A stretch of DNA of 64,000 bases from Verrucomicrobiota bacterium (GTDB taxonomy: Bacteria; Verrucomicrobiota; Verrucomicrobiia; Limisphaerales; PALSA-1396), in NCBI GenBank assembly GCA_016200005.1, contig JACQFP010000078.1, positions 62,001-126,000 on the forward strand. The letters run 5' to 3'. The position numbers and the translations under genes were made by a program. Shown here in pieces: positions 26,002 through 34,295 of the stretch (positions are counted from its first letter, which is position 1; each line of letters begins with the position of its first letter). The notes below the pieces were generated by a model that worked only from the letters and a program-made list of their open reading frames with translations, did no database searches and had not been told where the DNA came from.

Positions 26002-26859
26002 TCACACATACAGCGCCGTTTTCAAATCATGCATCAGCAGGCTCATGAACGGATAACGTTTGAGCGGGTCGTGCTCCAGACATTTCAAAACCACCTTCTC
26101 CAAGTTCGCCGGCAACTCGGGATTGTATTGGCGCGGCACGACAAAGTCTGAGCGATCCAGTTGTTTGCGCAAAATTTCCGCCGGTGTTTCGCCGGCAAAC
26201 GGTTTGTTGTTGGTCAGCAGTTCATAGGCGGCGACGCCAAAGGCGAAAATATCCACTCGATGATCGATAGGCTGCCGTTGCAATTGTTCCGGTGCCATGT
26301 AGGCCGGTGTGCCAGGATTCTTGGACATCTTCTTCGGCTCCTTGGGAATTGGCTTGGCGAGATCGAAATCAACCAATCGCACCGTGGCGTTGCGCGTGAT
26401 GAGCACGTTCTCCGGTTTGAAATCGAGGTGCATGAAGCCGCTGTCATGCACGTGCTCCAGTCCCACCGCCATGTCGATCAATATTTGCGCGACGTTTTCC
26501 AACAGCACAGGATCGTGGTTCGCATAAAGCTCCTTCAGGTTCGCCCCTTCCACGTATTCCATGAGCAGGTAGGGCGTGCCTTCAATCTTGCCGTGCTCGA
26601 AATAACCGATCACGCGATCGTGGTTGTGGATTTTGGAGAGAACTTCGCAACCGCGCAGAAATCGTTTCCGCGCCAGAAAATTAAAGCGCAACCGGTGATG
26701 CAGCCGGCGGAGCGCGAACGCTTTTCCCTTCGAGTCGGTGGCCAGCCAGATGTCCGCCATGCCGCCGCTGTTGATCAGTTCCTGCAAATAGAACCGGCCA
26801 AAGGGTCCGGGTTGAGGCGATGCGGCGGATTCGATTTCACTCATTGCGTTGATCGACAT
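26002..26859 (-). CDS. Serine/threonine protein kinase-like protein with altered catalytic motifs
   Basis: About 285 residues from ATG 26859 (MSINAMSEIESAASPQPG); a start at 26877 is also possible. The eukaryotic-type kinase fold is clear: glycine loop INSGGMADIWLA, YLLMEYVEGANLKEL, catalytic loop FMHLDFKPENVLI, LVDFDLAKP, GTPAYMAPEQLQ, DIFAFGVAAYELLT. Three key places differ from active kinases: the beta-3 Lys is replaced by Arg (FALRRL), HRD is HLD, and DFG is DFD. The Asp, Lys and Asn of the catalytic loop remain. It is cytoplasmic, with no membrane segment. It may be a weak kinase or a pseudokinase scaffold. Confidence 0.85.
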   Translation of the reverse strand: MSINAMSEIESAASPQPGPFGRFYLQELINSGGMADIWLATDSKGKAFALRRLHHRLRFNFLARKRFLRGCEVLSKIHNHDRVIGYFEHGKIEGTPYLLMEYVEGANLKELYANHDPVLLENVAQILIDMAVGLEHVHDSGFMHLDFKPENVLITRNATVRLVDFDLAKPIPKEPKKMSKNPGTPAYMAPEQLQRQPIDHRVDIFAFGVAAYELLTNNKPFAGETPAEILRKQLDRSDFVVPRQYNPELPANLEKVVLKCLEHDPLKRYPFMSLLMHDLKTALYV

Positions 26860-26939
26860 GGCGCGTTTATGTAACACGCCACCTGACCACCTGCCAATGG
26901 TTTATCTGTGGCACCGAATTCCAGCTTGGCGGATGGGCG

Positions 26940-27740
26940 GTGGATTTTTATGCTGCAGCGATGCGACCACTCCGATCGTTGACGAATGATTTTGCGTGGC
27001 GCAGTTTCTTAAAATCATGGCTTGATCCGGGTCTGCATTTCTTTTATCCTGAGGTCTGTCAAATATGTGGCGCGGGTCGCGCGACGCCGGCGGAAGGATA
27101 TGTCTGCGCGCGTTGCTGGTCCGGCGCCGGGGGAGTACGTTTCATCAAACCGCCATTTTGTGAACGCTGTGGATTGCCCTACGAAGGCGACATCACAACG
27201 GCATTTGAATGCAGCAATTGCCGGGAGATGGAACTGCATTTTCGCTCGGCGCGGTCGGCGGTGGTGGCGGGCGGGCTGGTCCTGGAGGTCATTCATCGTT
27301 ACAAATATCAACGGGCGCTCTGGTTCGAACCCTTTCTGGCCGATTTGCTGGCGCGTGAGGCAGAACCGGTGCTGCGCCAGGAGAAGTGGGACATGATTGT
27401 GCCGGTGCCATTGCATTCCGCAAAGAAACGCGAGCGCGAATTCAACCAGGCCGAACGTCTGGCGGCGCGGTTCAGTGTCGCCACGCAGATTCCGGTGAAC
27501 GATCGCCTGCTCAAACGGGTCGAACCCACGCGAACGCAGACCCGGCTCACGCGCCCGCAACGCGCCGCCAACGTGCGAAAAGCTTTTGCGATGCGTGGAG
27601 GTCAGGAATTGCACGGAGAGAAGATTGTGTTGCTGGACGATGTGTTGACGACTGGCGCGACCACCAGCGCATGTGCGAAAGTCTTATTGGCCGCGGGCGC
27701 AGGCGAAGTTTGTGTCTGGACAGTCGCCCGCGGGTTGTAG
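26940..27740 (+). CDS. comF: ComF family phosphoribosyltransferase-like protein
   Basis: 266 residues from GTG 26940; the ATG at 26961 would shorten it by seven. An N-terminal zinc-ribbon region has three Cys pairs (CQICG, CARC, CERCG) and a later CSNC. It is followed by a type I PRTase domain: MIVPVPLHSAKKREREFNQA, RTQTRLTRPQRAANVRKAF and the PRPP loop VLLDDVLTTGATTSACA. ComF proteins take part in DNA uptake and recombination in competent bacteria. This one is divergent from the kinase gene with only about 80 bp between them. Confidence 0.9.
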   Translation: MDFYAAAMRPLRSLTNDFAWRSFLKSWLDPGLHFFYPEVCQICGAGRATPAEGYVCARCWSGAGGVRFIKPPFCERCGLPYEGDITTAFECSNCREMELHFRSARSAVVAGGLVLEVIHRYKYQRALWFEPFLADLLAREAEPVLRQEKWDMIVPVPLHSAKKREREFNQAERLAARFSVATQIPVNDRLLKRVEPTRTQTRLTRPQRAANVRKAFAMRGGQELHGEKIVLLDDVLTTGATTSACAKVLLAAGAGEVCVWTVARGL

Positions 27741-27835
27741 CATATTTGAAATGTCAGATTATTGAATTCCAAATGAATCTGGATCAGAGAAACGCCTTGG
27801 GCTCTCAACATTCGAATCTCGATTTCTTAAAGAGT

Positions 27836-28780
27836 ATGGCTACGACCACTTTCACCAAGAAGACGCTCGGCCTTGAAACCAAGGAACCGGCCGTGACACC
27901 TCCCGCCGCCGGCACAAGCACCACGTTCACCCGGAAACCGAGGATCGGAACTGGCAAGTCCAAGAAGCGAGAAATCCCCGAAGGGTTGTGGACCAAGTGC
28001 CCCAAGTGCAGCACGATGATCTACGACAAGGAGCTGGACGACAATTTAAAGGTCTGTCACCGTTGCAATCATCACTTCCCCATCCGCGCGCGCGAACGCA
28101 TCCACGCCCTCGTCGAAACCTGTTCCTTCGAGGAAATGGACGCGGATATGACCAGTGTGGATATGCTCGCCTTCACCGGCGTTGAATCCTACACGGACAA
28201 ACTGGCGGAGTATCAAAAAACCACCGGCTTGAAAGACGCCGTCATCACGGGCATTTGCAAGATCGGTCCGCACCGGGTGGCGCTTGCCGTCATGAACTTC
28301 AGTTTTCTGGGCGGCTCAATGGGTTCGGTGGTGGGCGAAAAAATCACGCGTCTGATCGAGAAGGCCACTGAAATGGAACTGCCCATCATCATCGTATCCA
28401 CGAGCGGCGGCGCACGGATGTACGAGGGGATGTTCAGCCTGATGCAAATGGCCAAGACCTGTGGCGCCCTGGCCTATCACGCGAAAAGGAAACTGCCATT
28501 CCTCAGCGTCCTTACACATCCCACCATGGCGGGTGTCATGGCCAGCTTCGCGACGGTCGGCGACCTCATCATTGCCGAGCCGGGCGCGATGATCGGCTTT
28601 GCCGGCGCGCGTGTCATCAAGGATACCACCCAGGCGGAACTGCCGCCCGGCTTTCAAACCGCCGAATTTCTGCTCGATCACGGCTTGGTTGACGCCATCG
28701 TGCCGCGTCCCCAGATGAAACAGCAGCTCATCGACTACTTGGATTTTCTGACGGCAGGACGCAAAGAGAAGGCGGCCTGA
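27836..28780 (+). CDS. accD: Acetyl-CoA carboxylase carboxyltransferase subunit beta
   Basis: 314 residues from ATG 27836 (MATTTFTKKTLGLETKEPAV). An upstream in-frame ATG (27773) is possible, but the long frame back to 27386 overlaps comF and is not real. The zinc finger CPKCSTMIYD...VCHRCNHHF (about 58-82) is intact. The crotonase-type core has GSMGSVVGEKITRLIE, IVSTSGGARMYEG, HPTMAGVMASFATVGDLIIA and IGFAGARVIKDTT. It transfers carboxyl from biotin to acetyl-CoA to make malonyl-CoA, with AccA, which is not in the window. The N-terminal Thr/Lys/Pro-rich extension is longer than in Escherichia coli. Confidence 0.95.
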   Translation: MATTTFTKKTLGLETKEPAVTPPAAGTSTTFTRKPRIGTGKSKKREIPEGLWTKCPKCSTMIYDKELDDNLKVCHRCNHHFPIRARERIHALVETCSFEEMDADMTSVDMLAFTGVESYTDKLAEYQKTTGLKDAVITGICKIGPHRVALAVMNFSFLGGSMGSVVGEKITRLIEKATEMELPIIIVSTSGGARMYEGMFSLMQMAKTCGALAYHAKRKLPFLSVLTHPTMAGVMASFATVGDLIIAEPGAMIGFAGARVIKDTTQAELPPGFQTAEFLLDHGLVDAIVPRPQMKQQLIDYLDFLTAGRKEKAA

Positions 28781-28821
28781 GTTCAACCAACATCCCTGCG
28801 TTGCCGCCCGTTTGAATCCCT

Positions 28822-30057
28822 TCAGGCCGCAGCACTGGCGGGCAGACAGGCCGGGCCAATCGGCTCGAACGTCTTGTAGGTCAGGACAAATTCCTGGTGG
28901 CCGAGAGTTTCCGAAGCGGTCGGAACGCCTTCTGCCGTCTTGATGACGCGATCAAAAATCTCCCGGCCAACCTCGTCCAGCGTCGCGCGCTTTTCCAAGA
29001 TCCGCCCCGCGTCGATGTCCATGTCCTCGGACATACGACGATACGTTTCCGGATTGGCGCAGACTTTTATCACTGGCGAAATCGCGGAGCCAACGACTGA
29101 ACCGCGCCCGGTCGTGAACAGAATGACATGCGAACCGCACGCAATGAGTTCGCCGATTTCAGCGTTGTCGTTGATGTTGGCGAAACCAAACCGCACTTCG
29201 CCATCGGGAACGACATCCAGCAAGTACAATCCGGCTGCGGGAGGGACATCGCCCGGCTTCAGGATACCGTTGATGCGCGAACTGCCGCTCTTGCTGTAAG
29301 CGCCCATCGACTTCTCTTCTTGCGTCGTCAATCCGCCATCGGCGTTGCCCGGCGCAAAACTGCCATGACCCAGGACCGTGTAATGCTTGGCCGCTTTCTC
29401 GACACAGGCGATCAACTCGCGCGCCAGTTCCGGTCGCGCCGCGCGTTCGGCCATGATCTGTTCGCAGCCGATCAATTCGCCCGTCTCCTCAAAAATCGCG
29501 CGGGCGTTTCGTTCCACCAACAAATCAAACGCGCGTCCGACCGCCGGATTGGCCGTGACGCCGCTGGTCGCATCCGACCCGCCGCAAATCGTGCCGACGA
29601 TCAGTTCGTTGATGTTCATCTCCACTCGAGGCGTTGCAGCCGTTTGTTGAAGGGTTGACTCAATCCAACGTTGCCCTTCGGCGATGGACTTGCGCGTGCC
29701 GCCGGTGTTTTGAATGACGACAGTCGTCACGGGGCGTCCCGTTTCCCGGATCGCGCGCGCCAAGTCGGTGCGATTAAAGCCTTCACAGCCGAGGGAGACC
29801 AGCACGGCGCCGGCGACGTTAGGGTGCGTGCAAAGCTTTTTCAACATGCGGAAGGAATACGCGTTGGGAAAACAGCCGCCGAAACCAATCAGATGCACAC
29901 CCCGGTCACGAAACGGAAACATGATTTCGCGGGCGACGTGGTGCGCGCACTCAACAAGGTAGGCGACGACGATGATGTTACGGATGCCTTTGCGGCCATC
30001 GGGTCGAAGATAGGCTTTCACGTTTGAGTTCGTGCACGTCGATGATTCCAACTTCAA
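28822..30057 (-). CDS. UxaA family hydrolyase, large (C-terminal-type) subunit
   Basis: 411 residues from TTG 30057, whose frame overlaps the small-subunit stop (TTGA, 4 bases), implying coupling; GTG 30021 is an alternative. It matches the large domain of altronate dehydratase and its relatives: YLRPDGRKGIRNIIVVAYLV, GFGGCFPNAYSF, VSLGCEG, ICGGSDATSGVTANPAVG, GHGSFAPGNADGGLTTQEEKS, LFTTGRGSVVGSAISPVIKV. Conserved Cys residues (ECAHH, GGCFP, GCEG, ICGG) suit Fe-S or metal binding. It dehydrates a sugar acid; altronate, galactarate and sulfolactate-type substrates are all within the family. Confidence 0.85.
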   Translation of the reverse strand: MKLESSTCTNSNVKAYLRPDGRKGIRNIIVVAYLVECAHHVAREIMFPFRDRGVHLIGFGGCFPNAYSFRMLKKLCTHPNVAGAVLVSLGCEGFNRTDLARAIRETGRPVTTVVIQNTGGTRKSIAEGQRWIESTLQQTAATPRVEMNINELIVGTICGGSDATSGVTANPAVGRAFDLLVERNARAIFEETGELIGCEQIMAERAARPELARELIACVEKAAKHYTVLGHGSFAPGNADGGLTTQEEKSMGAYSKSGSSRINGILKPGDVPPAAGLYLLDVVPDGEVRFGFANINDNAEIGELIACGSHVILFTTGRGSVVGSAISPVIKVCANPETYRRMSEDMDIDAGRILEKRATLDEVGREIFDRVIKTAEGVPTASETLGHQEFVLTYKTFEPIGPACLPASAAA

Positions 30058-30398
30058 TGGTGCTCCTTGAAATACTTGCCCTGTTCCTTCCAGGTGTAGG
30101 TCGGCAGATAATCACTCTTGATGTTGTGCGTGTGAACGTGTTCGCCCACCGGGATGGGCAAGATGGCTGAACCAATCGGGACGCCGTACTTGATGATCTT
30201 TTGGCCGGGTGCAATGTCGCGAGCGGCAACCTTGTGCCCGAGCGGGAGGTCCAGGGAGGCGTGAATACTTTTGCCGTCCACCTGAAATTCCTCTCCAGCT
30301 TCAATCGTCGCAATGGCGACGAACACGTTGTCGCGCGGTGAAATCCGCAACAGACGCGAGTCGGTGGTTGGAACGGCAACTGTGGCGGTATTTTGCAT
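30054..30398 (-). CDS. UxaA family hydrolyase, small SAF-domain subunit
   Basis: 114 residues forming a single SAF domain, as in the N-terminal part of altronate dehydratase: LLRISPRDNVFVAIATIEAG, FQVDGKSIHA, LPLGHKVAARDIAPGQKIIK, VPIGSAILPIPVGEHVHTHN. The last HVHTHN is typical. In Escherichia coli UxaA this domain is fused to the large one. Here, as in SuyA/SuyB-type enzymes, it is a separate gene overlapping the large subunit. It is divergent from the SDR gene at 30521, so a common promoter region lies in 30399-30520. Confidence 0.85.
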   Translation of the reverse strand: MQNTATVAVPTTDSRLLRISPRDNVFVAIATIEAGEEFQVDGKSIHASLDLPLGHKVAARDIAPGQKIIKYGVPIGSAILPIPVGEHVHTHNIKSDYLPTYTWKEQGKYFKEHH

Positions 30399-30520
30399 GA
30401 ACGGTTTAACGTTACTGCCACGGCGCGATTTTTTCTACAACTGATTTTCTGAAGCGAAAGCGTTCGCGGCTTGCCAGCGTATCGTTTGCAGGAAATAATC
30501 CCCAAGCTCAAAGCACTCTC

Positions 30521-31231
30521 ATGAACAAGACAGCCGTGGTAACAGGCGCCGGCAGCGGTGTGGGGCAGGCCATCAGCTTGGCACTCGCACAGGAAGGCTG
30601 GCGCGTGGTGCTGGTTGGACGACGGAAAGCGTCGCTTCTCAAAACCGTCAAGTTGTCCGGCAAGAGATCCAGGAATCTGATTGTTTGTCCCTGCGATGTG
30701 GGGAACGCCGCCGCCGTTGATAAAACCGCGCGGCTGGTGTTGAAGAAATTTGGCAAGGTTGAAGTTCTGGTAAACGCCGCCGGCATCAATGTGCCGCGAC
30801 GAGCGCTGAAGGAATTGTCGCTGACGGATTATCGCGCAATGCTCGCCACAAATCTGGACGGCGCGTTTTACTGCATCCGGGCCTTTTTGCCTTCGATGCG
30901 GCGACAACAATCGGGCACGATCATCAACATCGTTTCCGATTCGGCAAAACAAGCGAACGTGAAAGCTGGAGCTGGTTATGTCGCTTCCAAGTTCGGACTG
31001 GCCGGGCTAACGCAATCCCTCAATGCCGAAGAGCGTGTCAATGGCATCCGCGCCTGCGCAATTTTTCCGGGCGACATCGACACGCCGTTGTTGAATCGCC
31101 GGCCAGTCCCGCCGACGCCGGAAGCCCGCCAGAAAATGCTCCTGTCCGAGGACGTGGCCGCGTGCGCATTATTGGCAATCAATCTGCCACGACGCGGCGT
31201 TGTGGAAGAAATTCTGATCAGGCCACTCTGA
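30521..31231 (+). CDS. SDR family oxidoreductase
   Basis: 236 residues. Cofactor motif TGAGSGVGQAI near residue 8, VNAAG near 87 and catalytic YVASKFGLAG near 150, with Ser in NIVSDSA. The protein is somewhat short at the C-terminus, ending VVEEILIRPL, which is typical of 3-ketoacyl-reductase-like SDRs that lack the final helix. It is divergently placed from the UxaA pair, which suggests a shared sugar-acid pathway, for example oxidation or reduction of a keto-acid. That link is inference. Confidence 0.85.
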   Translation: MNKTAVVTGAGSGVGQAISLALAQEGWRVVLVGRRKASLLKTVKLSGKRSRNLIVCPCDVGNAAAVDKTARLVLKKFGKVEVLVNAAGINVPRRALKELSLTDYRAMLATNLDGAFYCIRAFLPSMRRQQSGTIINIVSDSAKQANVKAGAGYVASKFGLAGLTQSLNAEERVNGIRACAIFPGDIDTPLLNRRPVPPTPEARQKMLLSEDVAACALLAINLPRRGVVEEILIRPL

Positions 31232-31307
31232 CGGGCGGTCCGGCAGTCTTCATGACTGATGGTTGGGCGAGCAAGAACATAAGTGAGCGTTGCATCAAGC
31301 CCTTTCG

Positions 31308-32015
31308 TCAAGCTCCCAAGTAGGCGCTCCGGACTTGCGGATTCTGACGAAGCGACTTCGATTCGTCCTGTAAAATGATCCGGCCGGTTTCGAGCACGTA
31401 GCCGTACTGCGAGATTTCAAAAGCGAGGTTGGCGTTCTGTTCCACCAGCAGAATAGTGATGCCGTGCTCCCGGTTGATCTCGACGATTTTTTCAAAGATG
31501 GTTTTCACCAGCAACGGCGCGAGGCCAAGCGAAGGTTCGTCCAGCATGAGGAATTTGGGTTTGCTCATGAGTGCGCGGCCAATGGCGAGCATTTGCTGCT
31601 CGCCGCCCGAGAGCGTGCCGGCTTCCTGCCTTCCGCGTTCCTTCAAGCGTGGGAAAATGCCGAAGACATAATCCAGTTCACGTTCAATGATCGATTTGTC
31701 CGTCTGCAAATAGGCGCCCATCATCAGATTTTCCAGGACCGTGAGGTTGGCGAAGATCATCCGCCCTTCAGGCACTTGCGAGATTCCGAGTTTGACGATT
31801 TGATGCGGCGGCAGGTTGGTGATGTCTTTGCCCTCGTAGGTGATCGTGCCCGATCGAGCCTTCAGCAAACCGGAGATCGTTTTGAGCGTGGTGGTTTTGC
31901 CCGCGCCGTTGCTGCCGATCAGCGTGACAATGGCGCCCGGCTTCACGGACAGCGAAATGCCGTGCAGCGCGGTGATTGCGCCGTAGCTCACCGCAAGATT
32001 TTTGACCTCAAGCAT
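31308..32015 (-). CDS. livF: ABC transporter ATP-binding protein, branched-chain amino acid type (LivF)
   Basis: 235 residues. Walker A GSNGAGKTTTLKT, signature LSGGEQQMLAIGRAL, Walker B KFLMLDEPSLGLAP and the H-loop region ILLVEQNA are present; VEQN is typical of LivF. Its start overlaps livG by 8 bases, and this is the only junction of the operon without a hairpin insert. It works with LivG as the nucleotide-binding pair that powers uptake through LivHM. Substrates of the family are branched-chain amino acids, but also other amino acids, urea or short amides. Confidence 0.92.
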   Translation of the reverse strand: MLEVKNLAVSYGAITALHGISLSVKPGAIVTLIGSNGAGKTTTLKTISGLLKARSGTITYEGKDITNLPPHQIVKLGISQVPEGRMIFANLTVLENLMMGAYLQTDKSIIERELDYVFGIFPRLKERGRQEAGTLSGGEQQMLAIGRALMSKPKFLMLDEPSLGLAPLLVKTIFEKIVEINREHGITILLVEQNANLAFEISQYGYVLETGRIILQDESKSLRQNPQVRSAYLGA

Positions 32016-32787
32016 TTTTTACCGGCTCCTCGCCCAGGTAAGCTTCAATGACTTTCGGGTTTGCGCGCACTTCCGCTGGCGCGCCTTCGGCAATCTTGAT
32101 CCCGTAATCGAGTACCGCAATGCGTTCGCAGATGCCCATGACAACCTGCATGTCGTGTTCGACCAGCAACACGGCGATTCTGTATTTGTCTTTGACGAAT
32201 TGAATCAATTTCATCAGCGCAACCTTTTCCGTCGGGTTCATGCCGGCGGCCGGTTCGTCCAACAAAAGCAGTTTTGGCCGGGTCGCCAGGGCCCGGACGA
32301 TTTCCAGCCGACGCTGGTCGCCGTAGGGCAGGCTCTTGGCGTTGGCGTCGCGGAATCGGACGAGGTTGAAGATTTCCAGCAGTTCCATCACTTGTGTTTT
32401 CACCGCTTCTTCCCCATCGCGGAATCCACTCCCGCGCCAGAGCGCGTCGCGAATGCCGTGTGGACGGTGAAGCTGAACCGCAGCGCGCACGTTGTCGAAC
32501 ACGCTCATGCCGGCGAACAGCCGGATGTTCTGAAACGTCCGTGCAATACCGAGCGCGGTGAGTTGATGAGGTTTCAGCTTCGCCGTCGGCCGGCCCTCAA
32601 ACGAGATCGCGCCGGAGGTTGGCTGGTACACGCCGGTGATGAGGTTGAACACGGTGGTTTTACCCGCGCCGTTCGGGCCGATGAGGCCGACGAGTTCGTG
32701 ATTTCCGATTTGCAGATCGACTTCCGACACAGCCGCCAGGCCGCCGAATCGGATCGTAACCAGATCGAGTTGCAGCAAGCTAGGCAT
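32008..32787 (-). CDS. livG: ABC transporter ATP-binding protein, branched-chain amino acid type (LivG)
   Basis: 259 residues. Walker A GPNGAGKTTVFNLITG, LivG-typical RTFQNIRLF, signature LPYGDQRRLEIVRAL, Walker B LLLLDEPAAGMNP and H-loop VEHDMQVVM. The N-terminal MPSLLQLDLVTIRFGGLAAV is normal. The region just upstream of its ATG is the A/T-rich arm of the S23 element (32789-32805), so its original ribosome-binding region has been replaced and no Shine-Dalgarno is visible there. The gene overlaps livF by 8 bases. Confidence 0.92.
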   Translation of the reverse strand: MPSLLQLDLVTIRFGGLAAVSEVDLQIGNHELVGLIGPNGAGKTTVFNLITGVYQPTSGAISFEGRPTAKLKPHQLTALGIARTFQNIRLFAGMSVFDNVRAAVQLHRPHGIRDALWRGSGFRDGEEAVKTQVMELLEIFNLVRFRDANAKSLPYGDQRRLEIVRALATRPKLLLLDEPAAGMNPTEKVALMKLIQFVKDKYRIAVLLVEHDMQVVMGICERIAVLDYGIKIAEGAPAEVRANPKVIEAYLGEEPVKNA

Positions 32788-32788
32788 G

Positions 32789-33246
32789 AATTAAAAATTA
32801 AAAATGCAAAATTCAAAAGGAGTTAGTCAACGCCGCCGCGTTTCGTGGAAACGATGATCGCTGCAATCACGCGTTTGATTTCATCGGCCTCCTGAATCAG
32901 CGGTTGCAATTCATTTAAAGGAACCACTTTTGCAGGTGCGAGCAATCGTAGCCGCAGGTGCGTCTCTCGCGCTTCTTTGAGCGCAATGCTCATCTTACTG
33001 ACAAAATCGGCTTTGCTTTGCGCTGCCTGTGCTTCCTCGACATTGGCCGGAACACTTGTCCCCGCGCGCAGAATCTGACTCATCAGCACGCGCCCGACAC
33101 CCGGACGCTCATCCAACTTCACGCAGAGTTGAATCACCAGAACCGCAAAGTCAAAAGTGCGCACGACGATATCCTTCGGCGGGATTCCTCCACGACCTCC
33201 CGAATTAGATTTGGCATTTTTCATTTCTAATTTTTAATTTTTAATT
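32789..33246. mobile_element. S23-carrying hairpin element 1 (livM/livG junction)
   Basis: Perfect 17-nt inverted termini AATTAAAAATTAAAAAT at 32789-32805 and its complement at 33230-33246, bounding one S23 gene (32823-33224). The right arm supplies the last codons and stop of livM (KIKN, TAG), and the left arm abuts the livG start codon. In RNA the arms would pair around the S23 coding region, like the stem of a 23S rRNA intervening sequence. Mobility is inferred from this structure. Confidence 0.6.
32823..33224 (-). CDS. Four-helix bundle protein, S23 (23S rRNA intervening sequence) family
   Basis: 133 residues. The family pattern is clear: VVRTFDFAVLVIQLCVKL, the hallmark SQILRAGTSVPANVEEAQAA, SKADFVSKMSIALKEARETH and a C-terminal helix EADEIKRVIAAIIVSTKRG. 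S23 proteins were first described inside intervening sequences of bacterial 23S rRNA genes; they form a pentameric helical bundle of uncertain role. The start lies 2 bp after the livM stop, and both are within the same A/T-rich inverted arm. The gene interrupts the liv operon between livM and livG, in operon orientation. Confidence 0.85.
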   Translation of the reverse strand: MKNAKSNSGGRGGIPPKDIVVRTFDFAVLVIQLCVKLDERPGVGRVLMSQILRAGTSVPANVEEAQAAQSKADFVSKMSIALKEARETHLRLRLLAPAKVVPLNELQPLIQEADEIKRVIAAIIVSTKRGGVD

Positions 33247-34156
33247 TCCTGCCAAACGTGAACAAACCCTGCGGGCGGGCGATCATCAGGACGATGATTA
33301 GCAATGAGTAAATGATCATGCGATATTCCGCGAAGCCGCGGAGCACTTCGGGCAACAGTGTCAACAGCACCGCGGCAATAATCACGCCGACCGTGCGCCC
33401 CATCCCGCCGAGGATCACCATCACGACAATGTCGATGGACTTCATGAAATCGAAACCGGTTGGCGACAGGAATTGCTTGTGATGCGCGTAGAGTCCGCCC
33501 GCTATGCCGGCGAAGAACGCCCCCGCAACGAATGCCGTGACCTTGTATCGTGTCGGGTTGATGCCCATGGCGCCGGCGGCCACTTCGTCGTCATGCACGG
33601 CGATGAAACCGCGACCGTACGTGGAGTTCACCAGGCTACCGACGACAAACACCGTTATCGCGGCGAAGCTCCAAGCCCATCCGAAGTTGGTCCAATTTGG
33701 AATTCCAGTCAGTCCTGTGGCCGCGCCGAAAGCCTCGGTCGTCTGAAAATACACGCGGATGATTTCGCCGAAGCCCAACGTCACGATGGCGAGGTAATCA
33801 CCCCTGAGCCGCAATGTGGGCACGCCGACGCCGAGACCCACCGCCGCCGCCATGATGCCGCCGAGCAAGAGACTGGCGAGGAAGAGGAGCGGTTGCGCCC
33901 AGGGTGGCAGATAACTTTGCAGCATGAGCGAACACTTCGCCGCCGTGTAACCGCCCACCGCCATGAACCCGGCGTGTCCGAGACTGAACTGGCCGGTGTG
34001 TCCGTTGATCAGGTTGAGGCTGACCGCAAGGATGATATTGATCCCAACGTCAATGGCGATCCCGAGATAATAACGGTTGAACTGGGCGGAGAAATACGAC
34101 ACGCCGACTGCCATGAGGATGGCCGCCAGCAGAAATCGTTTTGCGCCCGAGTTCAT
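33227..34156 (-). CDS. livM: Branched-chain amino acid ABC transporter permease (LivM)
   Basis: About 309 residues from ATG 34156 (MNSGAKRFLLAAILMAVGVS). The frame opens further to 34207, but those 17 codons (MDFLRSLALGIWFF...) lie in a palindromic intergenic element and are probably not native. About nine membrane segments are present, with LivM signatures: LNLINGHTGQFSLGHAGFMA, GVPTLRLRGDYLAIVTLGFGEI, YAHHKQFLSPTGFDFMKSID and VVMVILGGMGRTVGVIIAA. The last residues KIKN and the stop codon come from the S23 element arm. It pairs with LivH in the inner membrane. Confidence 0.9.
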   Translation of the reverse strand: MNSGAKRFLLAAILMAVGVSYFSAQFNRYYLGIAIDVGINIILAVSLNLINGHTGQFSLGHAGFMAVGGYTAAKCSLMLQSYLPPWAQPLLFLASLLLGGIMAAAVGLGVGVPTLRLRGDYLAIVTLGFGEIIRVYFQTTEAFGAATGLTGIPNWTNFGWAWSFAAITVFVVGSLVNSTYGRGFIAVHDDEVAAGAMGINPTRYKVTAFVAGAFFAGIAGGLYAHHKQFLSPTGFDFMKSIDIVVMVILGGMGRTVGVIIAAVLLTLLPEVLRGFAEYRMIIYSLLIIVLMIARPQGLFTFGRKLKIKN

Positions 34157-34164
34157 GACTTGAA

Positions 34165-34295
34165 GGAAAAACCAAATCCCAAGCGCCAAGCTTCTAAGAA
34201 AATCCAAGCATCAAACTCCAAGAAGGCGCGCAAGTTCCATTGAATTTTGGAGCTTGGAGTTTCTCTGGAGACTGGATGTAGGAGGTTGGAGCTTT
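34165..34295. repeat. ORF-less palindromic element at the livH/livM junction
   Basis: Inverted core AAACTCCAAG (34214-34223) and CTTGGAGTTT (34254-34263), inside a longer run of AAGCTTCTAAG / CCAAGC and TTGGAGCTTGGAG / GGTTGGAGC motifs. It has no ORF of its own but occupies the same type of position as the two S23 elements. Exact borders are uncertain. Confidence 0.5.

Noticed and set aside
27386-27835. 150-codon N-terminal extension of accD
   Set aside because: It overlaps comF in another frame. AccD proper begins near MATTTFTKK, just ahead of its zinc finger.
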